A stretch of DNA of 56,728 nt from Phyllobacterium myrsinacearum (lineage in GTDB: Bacteria; Pseudomonadota; Alphaproteobacteria; Rhizobiales; Rhizobiaceae), in contig NZ_PVBT01000011.1 of assembly GCF_002980555.1 (NCBI RefSeq), positions 1-56,728 of the forward strand, given 5' to 3'. This document shows positions 1 through 8,790 of this stretch, piece by piece. Made by a program: the position numbers and the translations under genes. The notes beneath the pieces were generated by a model. That model had not been told where the DNA came from. It did no database searches and saw only the letters and a program-made list of their open reading frames with translations. The stretch's first letter is position 1. Every line of letters begins with the position of its first letter.

Positions 1-38
1 CGCCCGAAGGGCGTCGTGAATGCATTCCCCGACTGCAT
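1..38 (-). CDS. repC: RepC replication initiator, N-terminal fragment cut by the window edge
   Basis: Only the first 12 codons lie in the window. Read from an ATG at 38 on the minus strand they give MQSGNAFTTPFG, which matches the usual RepC opening with its TTPFGR motif. RepC is the replication initiator of repABC replicons; the origin is normally inside repC itself. The gene follows repB on the same strand after a 156-nt gap holding the counter-transcribed RNA, as in the family. A purine-rich stretch (GAAAGGTAG) lies about 6 nt upstream of the ATG. It is too short to judge integrity. Confidence 0.8.
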   Translation of the reverse strand, partial: MQSGNAFTTPFG

Positions 39-97
39 CGTCTTCTACCTTTCAATAGGCAAAAGAAATCCATCCGCCCAAACGACGCCAATTCTGC

Positions 98-126
98 TTG
101 ACACTGATTCCCGGAAATGCGATTCT
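98..126 (+). promoter_or_regulatory. Promoter of the repABC counter-transcribed RNA
   Basis: A perfect -35 TTGACA (98-103) is followed after 17 nt by GATTCT (121-126), a weak -10 with three of six consensus bases. It reads opposite to repABC, inside the repB-repC gap, which is where the incompatibility RNA promoter lies in this plasmid family. Transcription would start near 133. Confidence 0.6.
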
Positions 127-132
127 CAAGTT

Positions 133-182
133 ACCACACTGTGAGAAGGGCTTCCGCGACGGCAACGTTCGGGAGCTTTTTT
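133..182 (+). ncRNA. Counter-transcribed (incompatibility) RNA of repABC
   Basis: The inferred transcript starts about 7 nt after the -10 and ends at a rho-independent terminator. The terminator is a 7-bp stem (150-156 with 170-176) capped by a small inner stem with a GCAA loop, followed by a T run from 177. The size (about 50 nt), the position between repB and repC and the antisense direction are those of repABC ctRNAs. In the family these RNAs pair with the repC leader and lower RepC synthesis, setting copy number and incompatibility. The call rests on position and structure, not on known sequence identity. Confidence 0.75.
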
Positions 183-194
183 CTTTTGCGGTGT

Positions 195-1205
195 CTAGTC
201 TCCTGTTTCCTTCCGGAATTCTTCAAACAAAGTCAGCAGCTTGCGCTCAACAAAAGCACCGAACTGCGCGCCACCCCGTTTGTCGAAAGCGATGTTAAGC
301 GCCGTATCGGTCTCCTTGATCTTCGCCGGAGACGTTCCGTCGGGCGCTGTCCAGGCGGTCACACGCGGCTTGTCTTTGCTGATCTTCAGAAGATCGAAGA
401 TAATCTGAAAGCGCGCATCGCTCCTGGCTGCGCGGAAATCCGCATCTTCGACATGTTTGAGGGCCCGCATGCGTTTGGCCCTCTCCTCAACCATATCAGC
501 GATTTCTGCCCACCGCTGCCGTCCAAAGGACGGCGCGGGACCGATCGCTTCGATCAATGGCGATGGCACACGCCGCACGAGGGCAATCATCCGTGACAAG
601 GCGGCTTTATCCACGCCCAGCGACGACATGATCGTCTCGCGGCCAAACCCCTTGGTTTCCAGCTTTGCCGCAAAATAGCAACGCTCAATGAACGACAAGT
701 CGGTCCGGGCGTTGTTCTCCTGGCCCTGCGAGACAATCAACTGCTCGTCCGTGAGATCGCGTACAACCGCTTTGACCGTGCCGCCGATTTCCTTGATGGC
801 GGCCAGCCGCCTGTGGCCATAGGCAACCTGAAACCGCCCTGCCCTTTCAGGATGCGGGCGCACCAGGATCGGAACCTGCTGGCCGTGTTCGCGGATCTGG
901 TCGACCAGACCGGATTGGTCCTCTGCATCAACGCCGAGACGATCAACGACGAACGAGGCATCAACCAGCGAAGGATCAAGCTCGATGATTGCCTGCCCCT
1001 CGGCAAGACGCTTTTCGATTTCTTCGGCGCGCTGCGCCTTGGCCGATATGCCGTCCAGAGACTGGGAGATTGCCCCGACGGGACTTGCCGGGCGCAATGG
1101 GCGGTCAAGCCCCAGCAAAGGCCGGCCAAGCGTCGTCCTGACGGGCGCGGCGGCCTCCGGTTCAGCGGTATCCGGTGTCATTTCAAACAGGTTCTTGCGC
1201 GCCAT
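195..1205 (-). CDS. repB: RepB partition protein (ParB-like, centromere binding)
   Basis: 336 residues, the usual RepB length. RepB binds parS palindromes and works with the RepA ATPase to segregate the replicon. A ParB/sulfiredoxin-type domain is visible around residues 75-160 (VAYGHRRLAAI box, then QGQENNARTDLSFIER), followed by a helix-turn-helix region near 190-215 (MSSLGVDKAALSRMIALVRRV) and the RepB-specific C-terminal part. The start at 1205 is 3 nt after the repA stop, and its Shine-Dalgarno GGAGGAAG lies inside the last repA codons, so translation is probably coupled to repA. It is intact and in the standard repA-repB-repC order. Confidence 0.95.
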   Translation of the reverse strand: MARKNLFEMTPDTAEPEAAAPVRTTLGRPLLGLDRPLRPASPVGAISQSLDGISAKAQRAEEIEKRLAEGQAIIELDPSLVDASFVVDRLGVDAEDQSGLVDQIREHGQQVPILVRPHPERAGRFQVAYGHRRLAAIKEIGGTVKAVVRDLTDEQLIVSQGQENNARTDLSFIERCYFAAKLETKGFGRETIMSSLGVDKAALSRMIALVRRVPSPLIEAIGPAPSFGRQRWAEIADMVEERAKRMRALKHVEDADFRAARSDARFQIIFDLLKISKDKPRVTAWTAPDGTSPAKIKETDTALNIAFDKRGGAQFGAFVERKLLTLFEEFRKETGD

Positions 1206-1208
1206 GGG

Positions 1209-2408
1209 TTACTTCCTCCCCCACGTTCTACGGAGCAGTTCTTCGATCTCACCATTGACCAATGTCAGGCTTTCCAGCGCGCGATCATAGGTGCCGCGCG
1301 TGAACAGCGACCGGTCAACTTCGTAGAGCGTCTGCTTGGTGAGGCCCGCATCGGATATCGCCGTGGATTTCAGCATCTCATTCTCGAGAACGCGATTGCC
1401 GAAAATGGAACGCATGAAGCCCGCCATCTGGTTCTGCGGCCCATCGTTCGGTTCAAAACGCGTCACCAGATAACGCATCCAGTCATACTCGGTCTTGCCG
1501 CCTGCATTCTCCACCACGGCAAGCAGATCGCTGGTCATGTGCAGGAACTGCGACATCGACATGACGTCCAGCATCTGCGGATGCACGGTGATCAGGATGG
1601 CGGTTGCGGCACACAGCGCCGACAGCGACAGGAAGCCGAGCTGTGGCGGGCAATCGAGGATCACCACGTCATAGGCGGATTCGATATCGGCAAGGCATTC
1701 ACCGATCCGCGAGAAAAACATCGTATCGGGGCGCTTATCCGCCAGAACTTTCGGCGTTTCATGCTCGAATTCCATCAATTCCAGATTGCCCGGAATGATG
1801 TGCAGGTTCGGCGTATAGGTTGCACGGACGATTTCGGTGATGTGCCGGCGGTCGGAGCCGTAGCGGATGGCGCCGTACAACGTCTCGTTCTGGTCTACAT
1901 CGAGTTCGGGCTGATGCCCGAACATGGCGGAAAGCGACGCCTGCGGATCAAGATCAATGGCAAGCACGCGATATCCGCGCAATGCCAGATACTGTGCAAG
2001 ATGCGCCGACGTCGTCGTCTTGGCACTTCCGCCCTTGAAATTCATGATCGAAATGATCTGCAGCTTTTCCCCATCCCGGCGATGCCGCACATATTTGGCA
2101 GCACTCTTGCCGTTCGCATCGAGCAGACGCCGCAGCTCTTCCAGATCGTTGACGGAATAAAGCCTGCGGCCATTGGGTTGCGGCGCAGGACCATGACCAT
2201 CCGCCACGATCTGGCGCAGATACCCTTCGTGAATGCCGATGAAGTCAGCGGCCTCGGCCGGTGTGAAAAGACGGATCGTCTTCTGCGCTGTGGGCGGGAA
2301 AATACGTGATTGATGAGCCTGCAGCTGCCGCGCCAAATCTTCAGCGTCAGATGCGATCAACGACCGCAACGTCGTTGCGGGCACATCTGCCGGGTTCTGA
2401 TCAAGCAT
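1209..2408 (-). CDS. repA: RepA partition ATPase (ParA-like) and repABC autorepressor
   Basis: 399 residues, typical of RepA. The N-terminal part carries a winged-helix/MerR-like DNA-binding region (FTPAEAADFIGIHEGYLRQI, near residues 50-70). A deviant ParA Walker A box, NFKGGSAKTTT, lies near residue 124, and the Walker B-like VVILDCPPQLG follows. RepA proteins hydrolyse ATP to move RepB-parS complexes and repress the repABC promoter. Upstream of the start, a short inverted repeat (AGAGA-T-TCTCT, 2472-2482) in AT-rich sequence is a candidate operator or promoter element. It is the first gene of the operon. Confidence 0.96.
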   Translation of the reverse strand: MLDQNPADVPATTLRSLIASDAEDLARQLQAHQSRIFPPTAQKTIRLFTPAEAADFIGIHEGYLRQIVADGHGPAPQPNGRRLYSVNDLEELRRLLDANGKSAAKYVRHRRDGEKLQIISIMNFKGGSAKTTTSAHLAQYLALRGYRVLAIDLDPQASLSAMFGHQPELDVDQNETLYGAIRYGSDRRHITEIVRATYTPNLHIIPGNLELMEFEHETPKVLADKRPDTMFFSRIGECLADIESAYDVVILDCPPQLGFLSLSALCAATAILITVHPQMLDVMSMSQFLHMTSDLLAVVENAGGKTEYDWMRYLVTRFEPNDGPQNQMAGFMRSIFGNRVLENEMLKSTAISDAGLTKQTLYEVDRSLFTRGTYDRALESLTLVNGEIEELLRRTWGRK

Positions 2409-2547
2409 CTCAACCTCTCATCTGCGCATTTTGGTCCAAACTTTAAAAATATGCGCTGATATACAATATGGAGAGATTCTCTTTTTGTGGCAAACGGTTT
2501 TAGGTTAACCAACAGTTAAGTGAGCGGATGTCCTGAAGGCGACGGCA

Positions 2548-2563
2548 GTTGTACACGTACAAC
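2548..2563. other. parS centromere site 1 (RepB binding palindrome)
   Basis: GTTGTACACGTACAAC: two perfect 7-nt arms around a central AC. It fits the repABC centromere consensus GTT-N4-GC-N4-AAC except at the first base of the central dinucleotide. It lies about 140 nt upstream of repA, one of the positions where repABC replicons carry parS. Confidence 0.75.
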
Positions 2564-2599
2564 CGGTTCCAGAAATGCCCCCCAATTCCGGGCGGGCGG

Positions 2600-2615
2600 G
2601 TTGTACGCGTACAAC
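2600..2615. other. parS centromere site 2 (RepB binding palindrome)
   Basis: GTTGTACGCGTACAAC is a perfect 16-bp palindrome and an exact match to the repABC parS consensus GTT-N4-GC-N4-AAC. It lies 52 nt (about five helical turns) from site 1, so both sites face the same side of the DNA. RepB is the expected ligand. Confidence 0.85.
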
Positions 2616-2773
2616 ACGGGACAATTGCAGCATTGCCTGATGTCCGTAAATGGAATGGAATCATCATTCATCGCATCATAGCAGGTATCGGGCAATTCAC
2701 CTCCCTGCAAAGGTGCTAGGAGTGAACTGCCGTTTTATCCCATTGCGCGCGGCTTGCCTGCGTGCGGTCTTGC

Positions 2774-3607
2774 TTATGCAGACTTGTCCCATACCGGGGC
2801 CAGGCCGCCGGGACTGACGATGCGGCCATCCGTGCGCGCAAGTCCATGCATCGCCGCCATATCGGCATCGCTGAGCGCAAAGTCGAAAATGGCAAAATTC
2901 TCGGCGGCGCGCGCTTCGCTCACGGTCTTCGACAAGGCAATCACCCCGTTCTGCTGCACCATCCAGCGCAACACAATTTGGGCAACGGTTTTCCCGTTCC
3001 GAGCCGCGATATCCTTAAGCACGGAATCGGCAAACACCGCGCCGTCCGCCATCGCGTAATAACCGGTCACCGACAGGCCAGCCTTTCGCGCCGCATCGAC
3101 GACGGGCTTTTGATCGAGATAGGGATGATACTCCACCTGATTGGTCACCAGCGGTGCATCGCTCAGCGCCATTGCTTCGGCCATCAGTGCCGTATTGAAG
3201 TTGCTCACCCCGATATGGCGCGCTTTGCCATCAGCTTTCACTTCGTTCAGGGCGCCGATCTGTTCCGCAAGAGGCACGGCATCATTCGGCCAGTGCAGCA
3301 ACAAAAGGTCAACGTAATCGGTCTTCAGTTTCTTCAGGCTCTCATTGACCGATGCAGCAAAAGCATCGCGCCGATAGTGATCGACCCAGACCTTTGTCGT
3401 CAGAAACACATCACCACGTGCAACACCAGAGCTGGCGAGCCCTTCGCCAACCTCGGCCTCGTTCCCATAGATCTGCGCGGTGTCAATGTGTCTAAATCCG
3501 AGGTTGAGTGCGTACGGCACCATACGCAGGACATCGGCCCCGGGCATGCGGAACGTGCCGAAACCCAAAGCGGGGATGGAAGCGCCATTGACTGAAACGG
3601 AATGCAT
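2774..3607 (-). CDS. Aldo/keto reductase (2,5-diketo-D-gluconate reductase type)
   Basis: 277 residues with the start at 3607, chosen for its Shine-Dalgarno (CAGGAGAATAAG) and family N-terminus; an upstream in-frame ATG would add 18 residues without support. The AKR catalytic tetrad is present: Asp42 and Tyr47 (HIDTAQIYGNE), Lys72 (TTKVW), His105 (LLLLHWP). The GVSNF box and the NADPH-binding region near SKTVSEARAAENF are also seen. Such enzymes reduce small aldehydes and ketones with NADPH in the cytoplasm; the substrate cannot be read from sequence. It is divergent from a LysR regulator across 125 nt, so that regulator probably controls it. Confidence 0.9.
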   Translation of the reverse strand: MHSVSVNGASIPALGFGTFRMPGADVLRMVPYALNLGFRHIDTAQIYGNEAEVGEGLASSGVARGDVFLTTKVWVDHYRRDAFAASVNESLKKLKTDYVDLLLLHWPNDAVPLAEQIGALNEVKADGKARHIGVSNFNTALMAEAMALSDAPLVTNQVEYHPYLDQKPVVDAARKAGLSVTGYYAMADGAVFADSVLKDIAARNGKTVAQIVLRWMVQQNGVIALSKTVSEARAAENFAIFDFALSDADMAAMHGLARTDGRIVSPGGLAPVWDKSA

Positions 3608-3732
3608 CTTATTCTCCTGTCTTGTTCCACGATTGCTGCCTGACATATGGCGCAAAGCCATTGCTGTTATAATGCGGTAAAATGGGCTATGGTCTGTGAA
3701 ATGAATTCATATGATCGATCGGACGGTTTTCC

Positions 3733-4644
3733 ATGAACAATCGCGCGGGCGAGATGGAAGTTTTCGTGGAAGCGGTAGAGCGCGGCAGTTTTACCGCTGC
3801 CGCCGAACGGCTTGGCCTGTCGCCTTCCGCCATCAGCAAACTGATAACCCGGATTGAAGAGCGTCTCGGCACGCGCCTGCTTGTTCGCTCGACGCGGGCA
3901 TTGCAGCTGACGCCGGAAGGCGAGGCCTATCATCAGCGTGCGGTGCGCATCATCGCCGAAATAGAGGAGACGGAACGGCTGATGACCTCGGGCGGCGCTG
4001 CCGTTCCGCGCGGGCTGTTGCGCGTCAACTCATCGGTCGGTTTCGGGACGCGCTACATTGTTCCCCTGGTGCCGGCTTTCCTGGCGCGTTATCCCGATGT
4101 CGAACTGGACCTGTCCCTTTCCGACGGTGTCATCGACATCATCGAGGAGCGCGCCGATGTCGCCATCCGCACCGGCCCCATGCGCGACTCGGGTTTGAAG
4201 GCGCGCAAACTGGGCGAAAGCCGCCGCGTGGTCGTGGCTGCGCCGGACTATCTGGCCAAACATGGTGTACCGCAAACGCCCGATGAACTGGCACAGCACA
4301 ATTGCCTGACATTCAACTTTCGCCGCAGCATGGATGAATGGGCGTTCCGCTATCCGGGGGAGGAGCGCATACGCCCCATCGCGGTGAAAGGCAACTTCAA
4401 GGCCAATAACGGATCGAGTGTGCGCCAGCTGGCGATTGCAGGACTGGGACTGGCGCGGATCGGACAGTTTCACGTGCAGAAAGATCTGGATGCTGGTACA
4501 CTCGTTCCGGTTCTCGATGAGTATAATCCGGAAGATATCGAGTTTATCCATGCGGTCTTCGCCGGACACGAGCATATGGCTGCCCGTATTCGCGCGTTCA
4601 TCGACTTTCTAGTGGAAAGTAACCCCGCAGACATGACCGTATAG
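3733..4644 (+). CDS. LysR-family transcriptional regulator
   Basis: 303 residues, the normal LysR length. The N-terminal winged helix-turn-helix (residues about 4-62; FVEAVERGSFTAAAERLGLSPSAIS) is followed by a substrate-binding effector domain. It belongs to the large AaeR/DsdC-like group that typically regulates a divergent neighbour. The neighbour here is the aldo/keto reductase, separated by 125 nt that contain a 10-bp perfect palindrome ATGAATTCAT (3699-3708), a possible operator. Autoregulation is likely by family habit. The inducer is unknown. Confidence 0.93.
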   Translation: MNNRAGEMEVFVEAVERGSFTAAAERLGLSPSAISKLITRIEERLGTRLLVRSTRALQLTPEGEAYHQRAVRIIAEIEETERLMTSGGAAVPRGLLRVNSSVGFGTRYIVPLVPAFLARYPDVELDLSLSDGVIDIIEERADVAIRTGPMRDSGLKARKLGESRRVVVAAPDYLAKHGVPQTPDELAQHNCLTFNFRRSMDEWAFRYPGEERIRPIAVKGNFKANNGSSVRQLAIAGLGLARIGQFHVQKDLDAGTLVPVLDEYNPEDIEFIHAVFAGHEHMAARIRAFIDFLVESNPADMTV

Positions 4645-4696
4645 GAACTATATAGATATAAAATCAAATAGTTAAGTGGTTAACGATAATATCGGC

Positions 4697-5047
4697 TCAG
4701 CCATGTGAAAGGATATTGACGATATTACCAAAGGGATCACGGACATAGAAGCGGCGGACGCCCCATGGCTCATCGGTTATATCGTATGGAATTTCTAGTC
4801 CGACTGTTTTCGCCCGCTGATAGATGACGTCGACATCATCGACCTCGATGGAAAGGGAGGGGAGGGGGGTGCCTGAACCGCCTTCGCTTGCCACGCTTAC
4901 TTCCGGCCGGGAGGTCACATCAGAGGCGAATGTCAGTATCCACCCGTGATCCATGACCACGTCGAGATCGAGCAATTCCTGATAAAATTTCCTGGCAAGT
5001 TCAGGATCGGATGCCTTGAGATTCGGCACTATGCGTCGAACTGCCAT
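4697..5047 (-). CDS. VOC (glyoxalase/bleomycin-resistance fold) family protein
   Basis: 116 residues, one compact VOC unit: IVPNLKASDPELARKFYQELL at the start, a central SIEVDDVDVIYQRAKTVG and the closing RRFYVRDPFGNIVNIL. VOC proteins are metal-dependent lyases, dioxygenases or drug-binding proteins. This small stand-alone form is usually a dimer and its substrate is not predictable. It is convergent with the LysR gene across 52 AT-rich nt and divergent from the DUF3592 gene. A Shine-Dalgarno AAGGAGGAAG precedes the start. Confidence 0.85.
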   Translation of the reverse strand: MAVRRIVPNLKASDPELARKFYQELLDLDVVMDHGWILTFASDVTSRPEVSVASEGGSGTPLPSLSIEVDDVDVIYQRAKTVGLEIPYDITDEPWGVRRFYVRDPFGNIVNILSHG

Positions 5048-5130
5048 TACTTCCTCCTTTTGAGCGCCGGTCTCGGTCTCAGACCTCCATCATGGCTTGA
5101 TCTATAGGCCAGGGTCGTTAAAACGTCGAT

Positions 5131-5595
5131 ATGCGCAGCGCCGGGATCACCAGGTTCATCTTTCTTGTCACAACACTGATCCTCTTCGGGGCCGCAGGTT
5201 TTTTCGCAATAAAGACCCATCGTTTCATCGTTCATGCGGCCCGAGCTGAAGGGCGGGTCGTCAAATTGTTGACAGAGCCTTCGAGGGACGGAGGGCATCC
5301 GCTGACACGGCCAGTGGTGGAATTCAGAACCGCCGATGGAACCAGGGTCGAGTTCAAGTCGACAAGCGCGTCCTATCCGCCGTCCTTTGCACGCGACGAG
5401 ATTGTCACCGTCTTCTATGAACAGTCCCAACCGCAATCCGCCGAGATTGATAGTTTCTTCTCATTGTGGGGCGGGGTGGTCATCACCAGCGGGCTCTGCG
5501 TGGTCTTTGCCGGATTTACCGCCGCCCTCTATCTTCGCATCAGCTTTGCCGGGAAAAAATCCCGCCGCAAGCGCACATCGCAAGCGAGTTCATAA
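5131..5595 (+). CDS. DUF3592 membrane protein
   Basis: 154 residues with a transmembrane helix near residues 8-27, an exposed central beta-rich part (about 30-105; GRVVKLLTEPSRDGG, PVVEFRTADGTRVEF) and a second helix near 110-137, then a lysine/arginine-rich tail. This two-helix arrangement around a beta domain matches DUF3592 proteins, which have no known function. It is monocistronic and ends at a strong bidirectional terminator shared with the RND operon. Confidence 0.7.
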   Translation: MRSAGITRFIFLVTTLILFGAAGFFAIKTHRFIVHAARAEGRVVKLLTEPSRDGGHPLTRPVVEFRTADGTRVEFKSTSASYPPSFARDEIVTVFYEQSQPQSAEIDSFFSLWGGVVITSGLCVVFAGFTAALYLRISFAGKKSRRKRTSQASS

Positions 5596-5607
5596 GCCGC
5601 AAAAGAA

Positions 5608-5640
5608 AAGCCCCCTCGATCCGGAACGGGGAGGGGGCTT
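5608..5640. terminator. Bidirectional terminator between DUF3592 gene and RND permease
   Basis: A 10-bp perfect stem (5608-5617 with 5631-5640; AAGCCCCCTC) around a 13-nt loop, with A-rich sequence on the left. It can serve the plus-strand DUF3592 gene and the minus-strand pump operon that ends at 5647. Confidence 0.85.
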
Positions 5641-5646
5641 CATCTG

Positions 5647-8600
5647 CTATTCGGCCGGAGCCGGCGCCGGTTGCGTATCGGGCAGGGATGATTTCTTCTT
5701 GCCCGGATCTTTCCAGGCGATAAGCCGGTAGAACATCGGAATAAAGAATGTTGCGATGAAGGTCGCCGCCAGCATGCCGCCGATAACGCCCGTACCGATT
5801 GCATGACGGCTTGCCGAACCGGCACCTGAACTGATCGCCAGCGGCACAACCCCCAGAATGAACGCGAGGGAGGTCATGACAATCGGCCGGAAACGCAACC
5901 GCGCCGCCTCAATGGCAGCTTCCGCTGCCGAATAGCCTTCCTGGCGTTTCAGGACGGCGAACTCGACAATCAGGATGGCATTCTTTGCCGCAAGGCCGAT
6001 CAGCGTCACCATGCCGATCTGGAAGTACACATCATTGGTCAAGCCGCGCAGCATGGTTGCACCCAAGGCACCGAAGAGCGCGAAAGGCACCGCCATGATG
6101 ACCGCTAGCGGCAGGCTCCATTTTTCGTACTGGGCTGCCAGGATCAGGAATACCATGATGATGCCGAAGATCATCGCCTGCGAACCCGTACCGCTCGTCG
6201 CCAGTTCCTGGAAGGACGAACCGGTCCAGGCGATCTGGAAGCCTTCGGGCAGCGTTTCCTTGGCCACTTGCTGCATGGCCTTGATGGCATCGCCCGACGT
6301 GTATCCCGGCGCCGGATTGCCGGTCACCTTGGCGGCACTGAAGGCATTGAACCGCTCGAGCTGATCCGGGCCAACAATACGCTTGACCGTTACGAGGGCG
6401 CTCAGCGGGATCATGCTACCGGAATCCGCGCGCACGAACACCTGGCGCAGATCGTCGGGCGTACGGCGGAAATCCGCCTCCGACTGCAGGTTGACCTGAT
6501 AGTTGCGGCCATAGAGCGTGAAGTCATTCACATAGAGGCTGCCGAAGGACGCCTGCATGGCATCGAAGACGGAGTTGATCGGGACATTCAGCGCCTTGGC
6601 CTTGTCCCGGTCGAGATCAAGCTGGTACTGCGGCACGTTCGGATCGAACGTCGTTCTCACGCTGGTGAGTTCGGGGCGCTTGGATGCCGCCTCGACGATT
6701 TTATTTGTGGCGTCGGTCAGCTTGGCCACGTCGCTCCCCGTACGGTTCTGCACGTAAAGCTCGAAACCGCCCGTCGTACTCAATCCCTGAATGGGCGGCG
6801 GGTTGAATGCCAGCACCATGGCGTCCTTGATACCTGCATTCATCCCCATGATCGGCCCCGCCATGTTGCGGGAATCAAGTTCCGGCGTCTTGCGCTGGCT
6901 CCAGTCCTTCAAGGTGAGGAAGGTCGTACCCGCATTGGATTTCTGCCCGCCGGAGAGAAGGTCGAAACCGGCGATGGCAAAGACGTTCTCGGCGGCCGGG
7001 TGTTTCGCCAGATTCTGCGATGACTGCTCCATGGCTGCTTTGGTTCGCGTCAGGGAAGCCGCAGGCGGCAGAACCGCGACGCTGAGAAGCACACCCTGGT
7101 CTTCATCGGGAACAAGCGAACCTGGTATCTTGTAGAACATATAGGCCGTGCCGCCGATCAGGAAGGCAAACAGCGTCAAGCCGATGGCAACCCGTTTGAT
7201 CAGAAAGCGAACGCCTGACGTATAGCCCGATGCCACCCGGTCAAAAGCCCGGTTGAAGATACGGAACGGCAGGGCCGGTTCATGATGACCGGGTTTCAGG
7301 ATCAGGCCGCAGAGTGCCGGCGTCAGCGACAATGCGACAATGCCGGAGATGGTTACCGACATGGCGATGGTAACGGCGAACTGCTTGTACATGGCGCCGG
7401 CAAGCCCGCCCATGAAGGAAACAGGCACGAACACCGCGCACAGCACCAGCACGATGGCAACAACCGGGCCGGTGACCTCGCTCATCGCCTTGATCGCAGC
7501 CTCGCGCGGCGGCAGCTTTTCCGTCGACATGATGCGTTCGACGTTTTCCAGCACCACAATCGCGTCATCGACCACAATACCGATTGCCAGCACGAGACCG
7601 AACAGCGTCAGCAGATTGATGGAGAAGCCAAGCACATACATGCCGGCAAATGTGCCGATGATCGAGATCGGAACGGCAATGACCGGAATAAGCGTGGCGC
7701 GCCAGTTCTGCAGGAAGATGAAGACCACGAGCACGACGAGGATAATCGCCTCAATGAAGGTGGTCACGACTTCATCGATCGACGCCTGAATGAATTTGGT
7801 CGTGTTGTAGGGGATCGAGTAGTCCATCCCCGTGGGGAAGGCGGTTTTCAGCTCGTCCATGCGGCTGCGCACGGCTTCCATCGTGTTGAGCGCATTGGCG
7901 CCCGGCTGCAGATAGACCGCAATGGGAATGGCAGGCGTTCCATTCAGCTTGCTGTCCACCGCATAGCTCTGCGCCCCGAGTTCCACCCGGGCAACATCAC
8001 CCAAGCGCAGGGTTGCCGCATTGGGCGACGAACGCAGGATGATGTTCTCGAACGCCTTGGCGTCGGGCAGGCGGCCCATGGTCGTGGCCGAATAGGTGAA
8101 CGCATTGGACTGCGGATCGGGCTGATCCCCGAATTTGCCGGCGGCGAACTGGGAATTCTGTTCGCGAACGGCCGTTGCCACATCCGTAGGGGTCAGATTG
8201 TACTGCGCCAGCTTGTCGGGGCGCAGCCAGATGCGCATGGAATAGTTGGGATTGCCGAGAACCTGTGCGTCACCGACACCGGGAATACGCTTCAGATCGT
8301 CGACAACGTTCAGCAGCGCGTAATTGCCGATATAGGTGCGGTCATACTGGCCGCCCTCGGAAAACATCGCGACAAGGCCGAGAATGGATGTCGAGCGCTT
8401 GGCGACGGTCACACCCTGGCGGGTCACGTCCTGCGGCAGGGTCGATGTCGCGCGCTGCACGCGATTGTTGACGTTGATCGTCGCCTGGTCGGCATTGGTA
8501 CCCAGCGCAAAGGTTACCGTCAGCTGCATCTGGCCGCTCGCCGAGTTCGTCGACTGCATATAGAGCATGTTTTCGACGCCGTTGATCTGCTGTTCCAGCG

Positions 8601-8790
8601 GCGATGCAACGGTCTGTGCGATGGTTTCGGCACTGGCGCCCGGATAATTGGCGCTGACCACCACCTGCGGCGGCGTCAATTCCGGATACTGGGCAATCGG
8701 CAGCACCCTTATCGCGACAATACCAGCGAGAACGATGATGATCGAAATGACGGCCGCGAAAACAGGCCGGTCGATGAAGAACCGGTTCAT
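5647..8790 (-). CDS. RND multidrug efflux permease (HAE1 family, AcrB/BepE-like)
   Basis: 1047 residues, full length for an AcrB-type permease. It is an inner-membrane proton-driven trimer that, with a periplasmic adaptor and an outer-membrane channel, expels lipophilic drugs, detergents and bile-like compounds. The hallmark start [17 protein letters not shown], the large periplasmic loops after TM1 and TM7, and the TM4 aspartates in [16 protein letters not shown] are visible. It overlaps the adaptor stop by 4 nt (ATGA), indicating translational coupling. No outer-membrane channel gene is present, so a TolC/BepC-type protein elsewhere must be used. Among known pumps the arrangement resembles Brucella BepDE. 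Confidence 0.95.
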   Translation of the reverse strand: MNRFFIDRPVFAAVISIIIVLAGIVAIRVLPIAQYPELTPPQVVVSANYPGASAETIAQTVASPLEQQINGVENMLYMQSTNSASGQMQLTVTFALGTNADQATINVNNRVQRATSTLPQDVTRQGVTVAKRSTSILGLVAMFSEGGQYDRTYIGNYALLNVVDDLKRIPGVGDAQVLGNPNYSMRIWLRPDKLAQYNLTPTDVATAVREQNSQFAAGKFGDQPDPQSNAFTYSATTMGRLPDAKAFENIILRSSPNAATLRLGDVARVELGAQSYAVDSKLNGTPAIPIAVYLQPGANALNTMEAVRSRMDELKTAFPTGMDYSIPYNTTKFIQASIDEVVTTFIEAIILVVLVVFIFLQNWRATLIPVIAVPISIIGTFAGMYVLGFSINLLTLFGLVLAIGIVVDDAIVVLENVERIMSTEKLPPREAAIKAMSEVTGPVVAIVLVLCAVFVPVSFMGGLAGAMYKQFAVTIAMSVTISGIVALSLTPALCGLILKPGHHEPALPFRIFNRAFDRVASGYTSGVRFLIKRVAIGLTLFAFLIGGTAYMFYKIPGSLVPDEDQGVLLSVAVLPPAASLTRTKAAMEQSSQNLAKHPAAENVFAIAGFDLLSGGQKSNAGTTFLTLKDWSQRKTPELDSRNMAGPIMGMNAGIKDAMVLAFNPPPIQGLSTTGGFELYVQNRTGSDVAKLTDATNKIVEAASKRPELTSVRTTFDPNVPQYQLDLDRDKAKALNVPINSVFDAMQASFGSLYVNDFTLYGRNYQVNLQSEADFRRTPDDLRQVFVRADSGSMIPLSALVTVKRIVGPDQLERFNAFSAAKVTGNPAPGYTSGDAIKAMQQVAKETLPEGFQIAWTGSSFQELATSGTGSQAMIFGIIMVFLILAAQYEKWSLPLAVIMAVPFALFGALGATMLRGLTNDVYFQIGMVTLIGLAAKNAILIVEFAVLKRQEGYSAAEAAIEAARLRFRPIVMTSLAFILGVVPLAISSGAGSASRHAIGTGVIGGMLAATFIATFFIPMFYRLIAWKDPGKKKSSLPDTQPAPAPAE

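Larger units (their letters stand above)
2409..2773. promoter_or_regulatory. repABC upstream control region
   Basis: About 365 nt without a convincing gene between repA and the aldo/keto reductase stop. The repA-proximal 100 nt is AT-rich and should hold the repABC promoter. A 5-bp inverted repeat (2472-2482) lies there. Two 16-bp parS-type palindromes, listed separately, lie farther out. A 64-codon minus-strand open frame (2516-2710) runs through both palindromes and is not convincing. Confidence 0.6.

Noticed and set aside
813-2309. 498-codon plus-strand open frame
   Set aside because: It is antisense to repB and repA, which have clear domains; long opposite frames are common in GC-rich DNA. 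Its translation has no recognisable domain.
2516-2710. 64-codon minus-strand open frame upstream of repA
   Set aside because: It crosses both parS palindromes and has no family resemblance.
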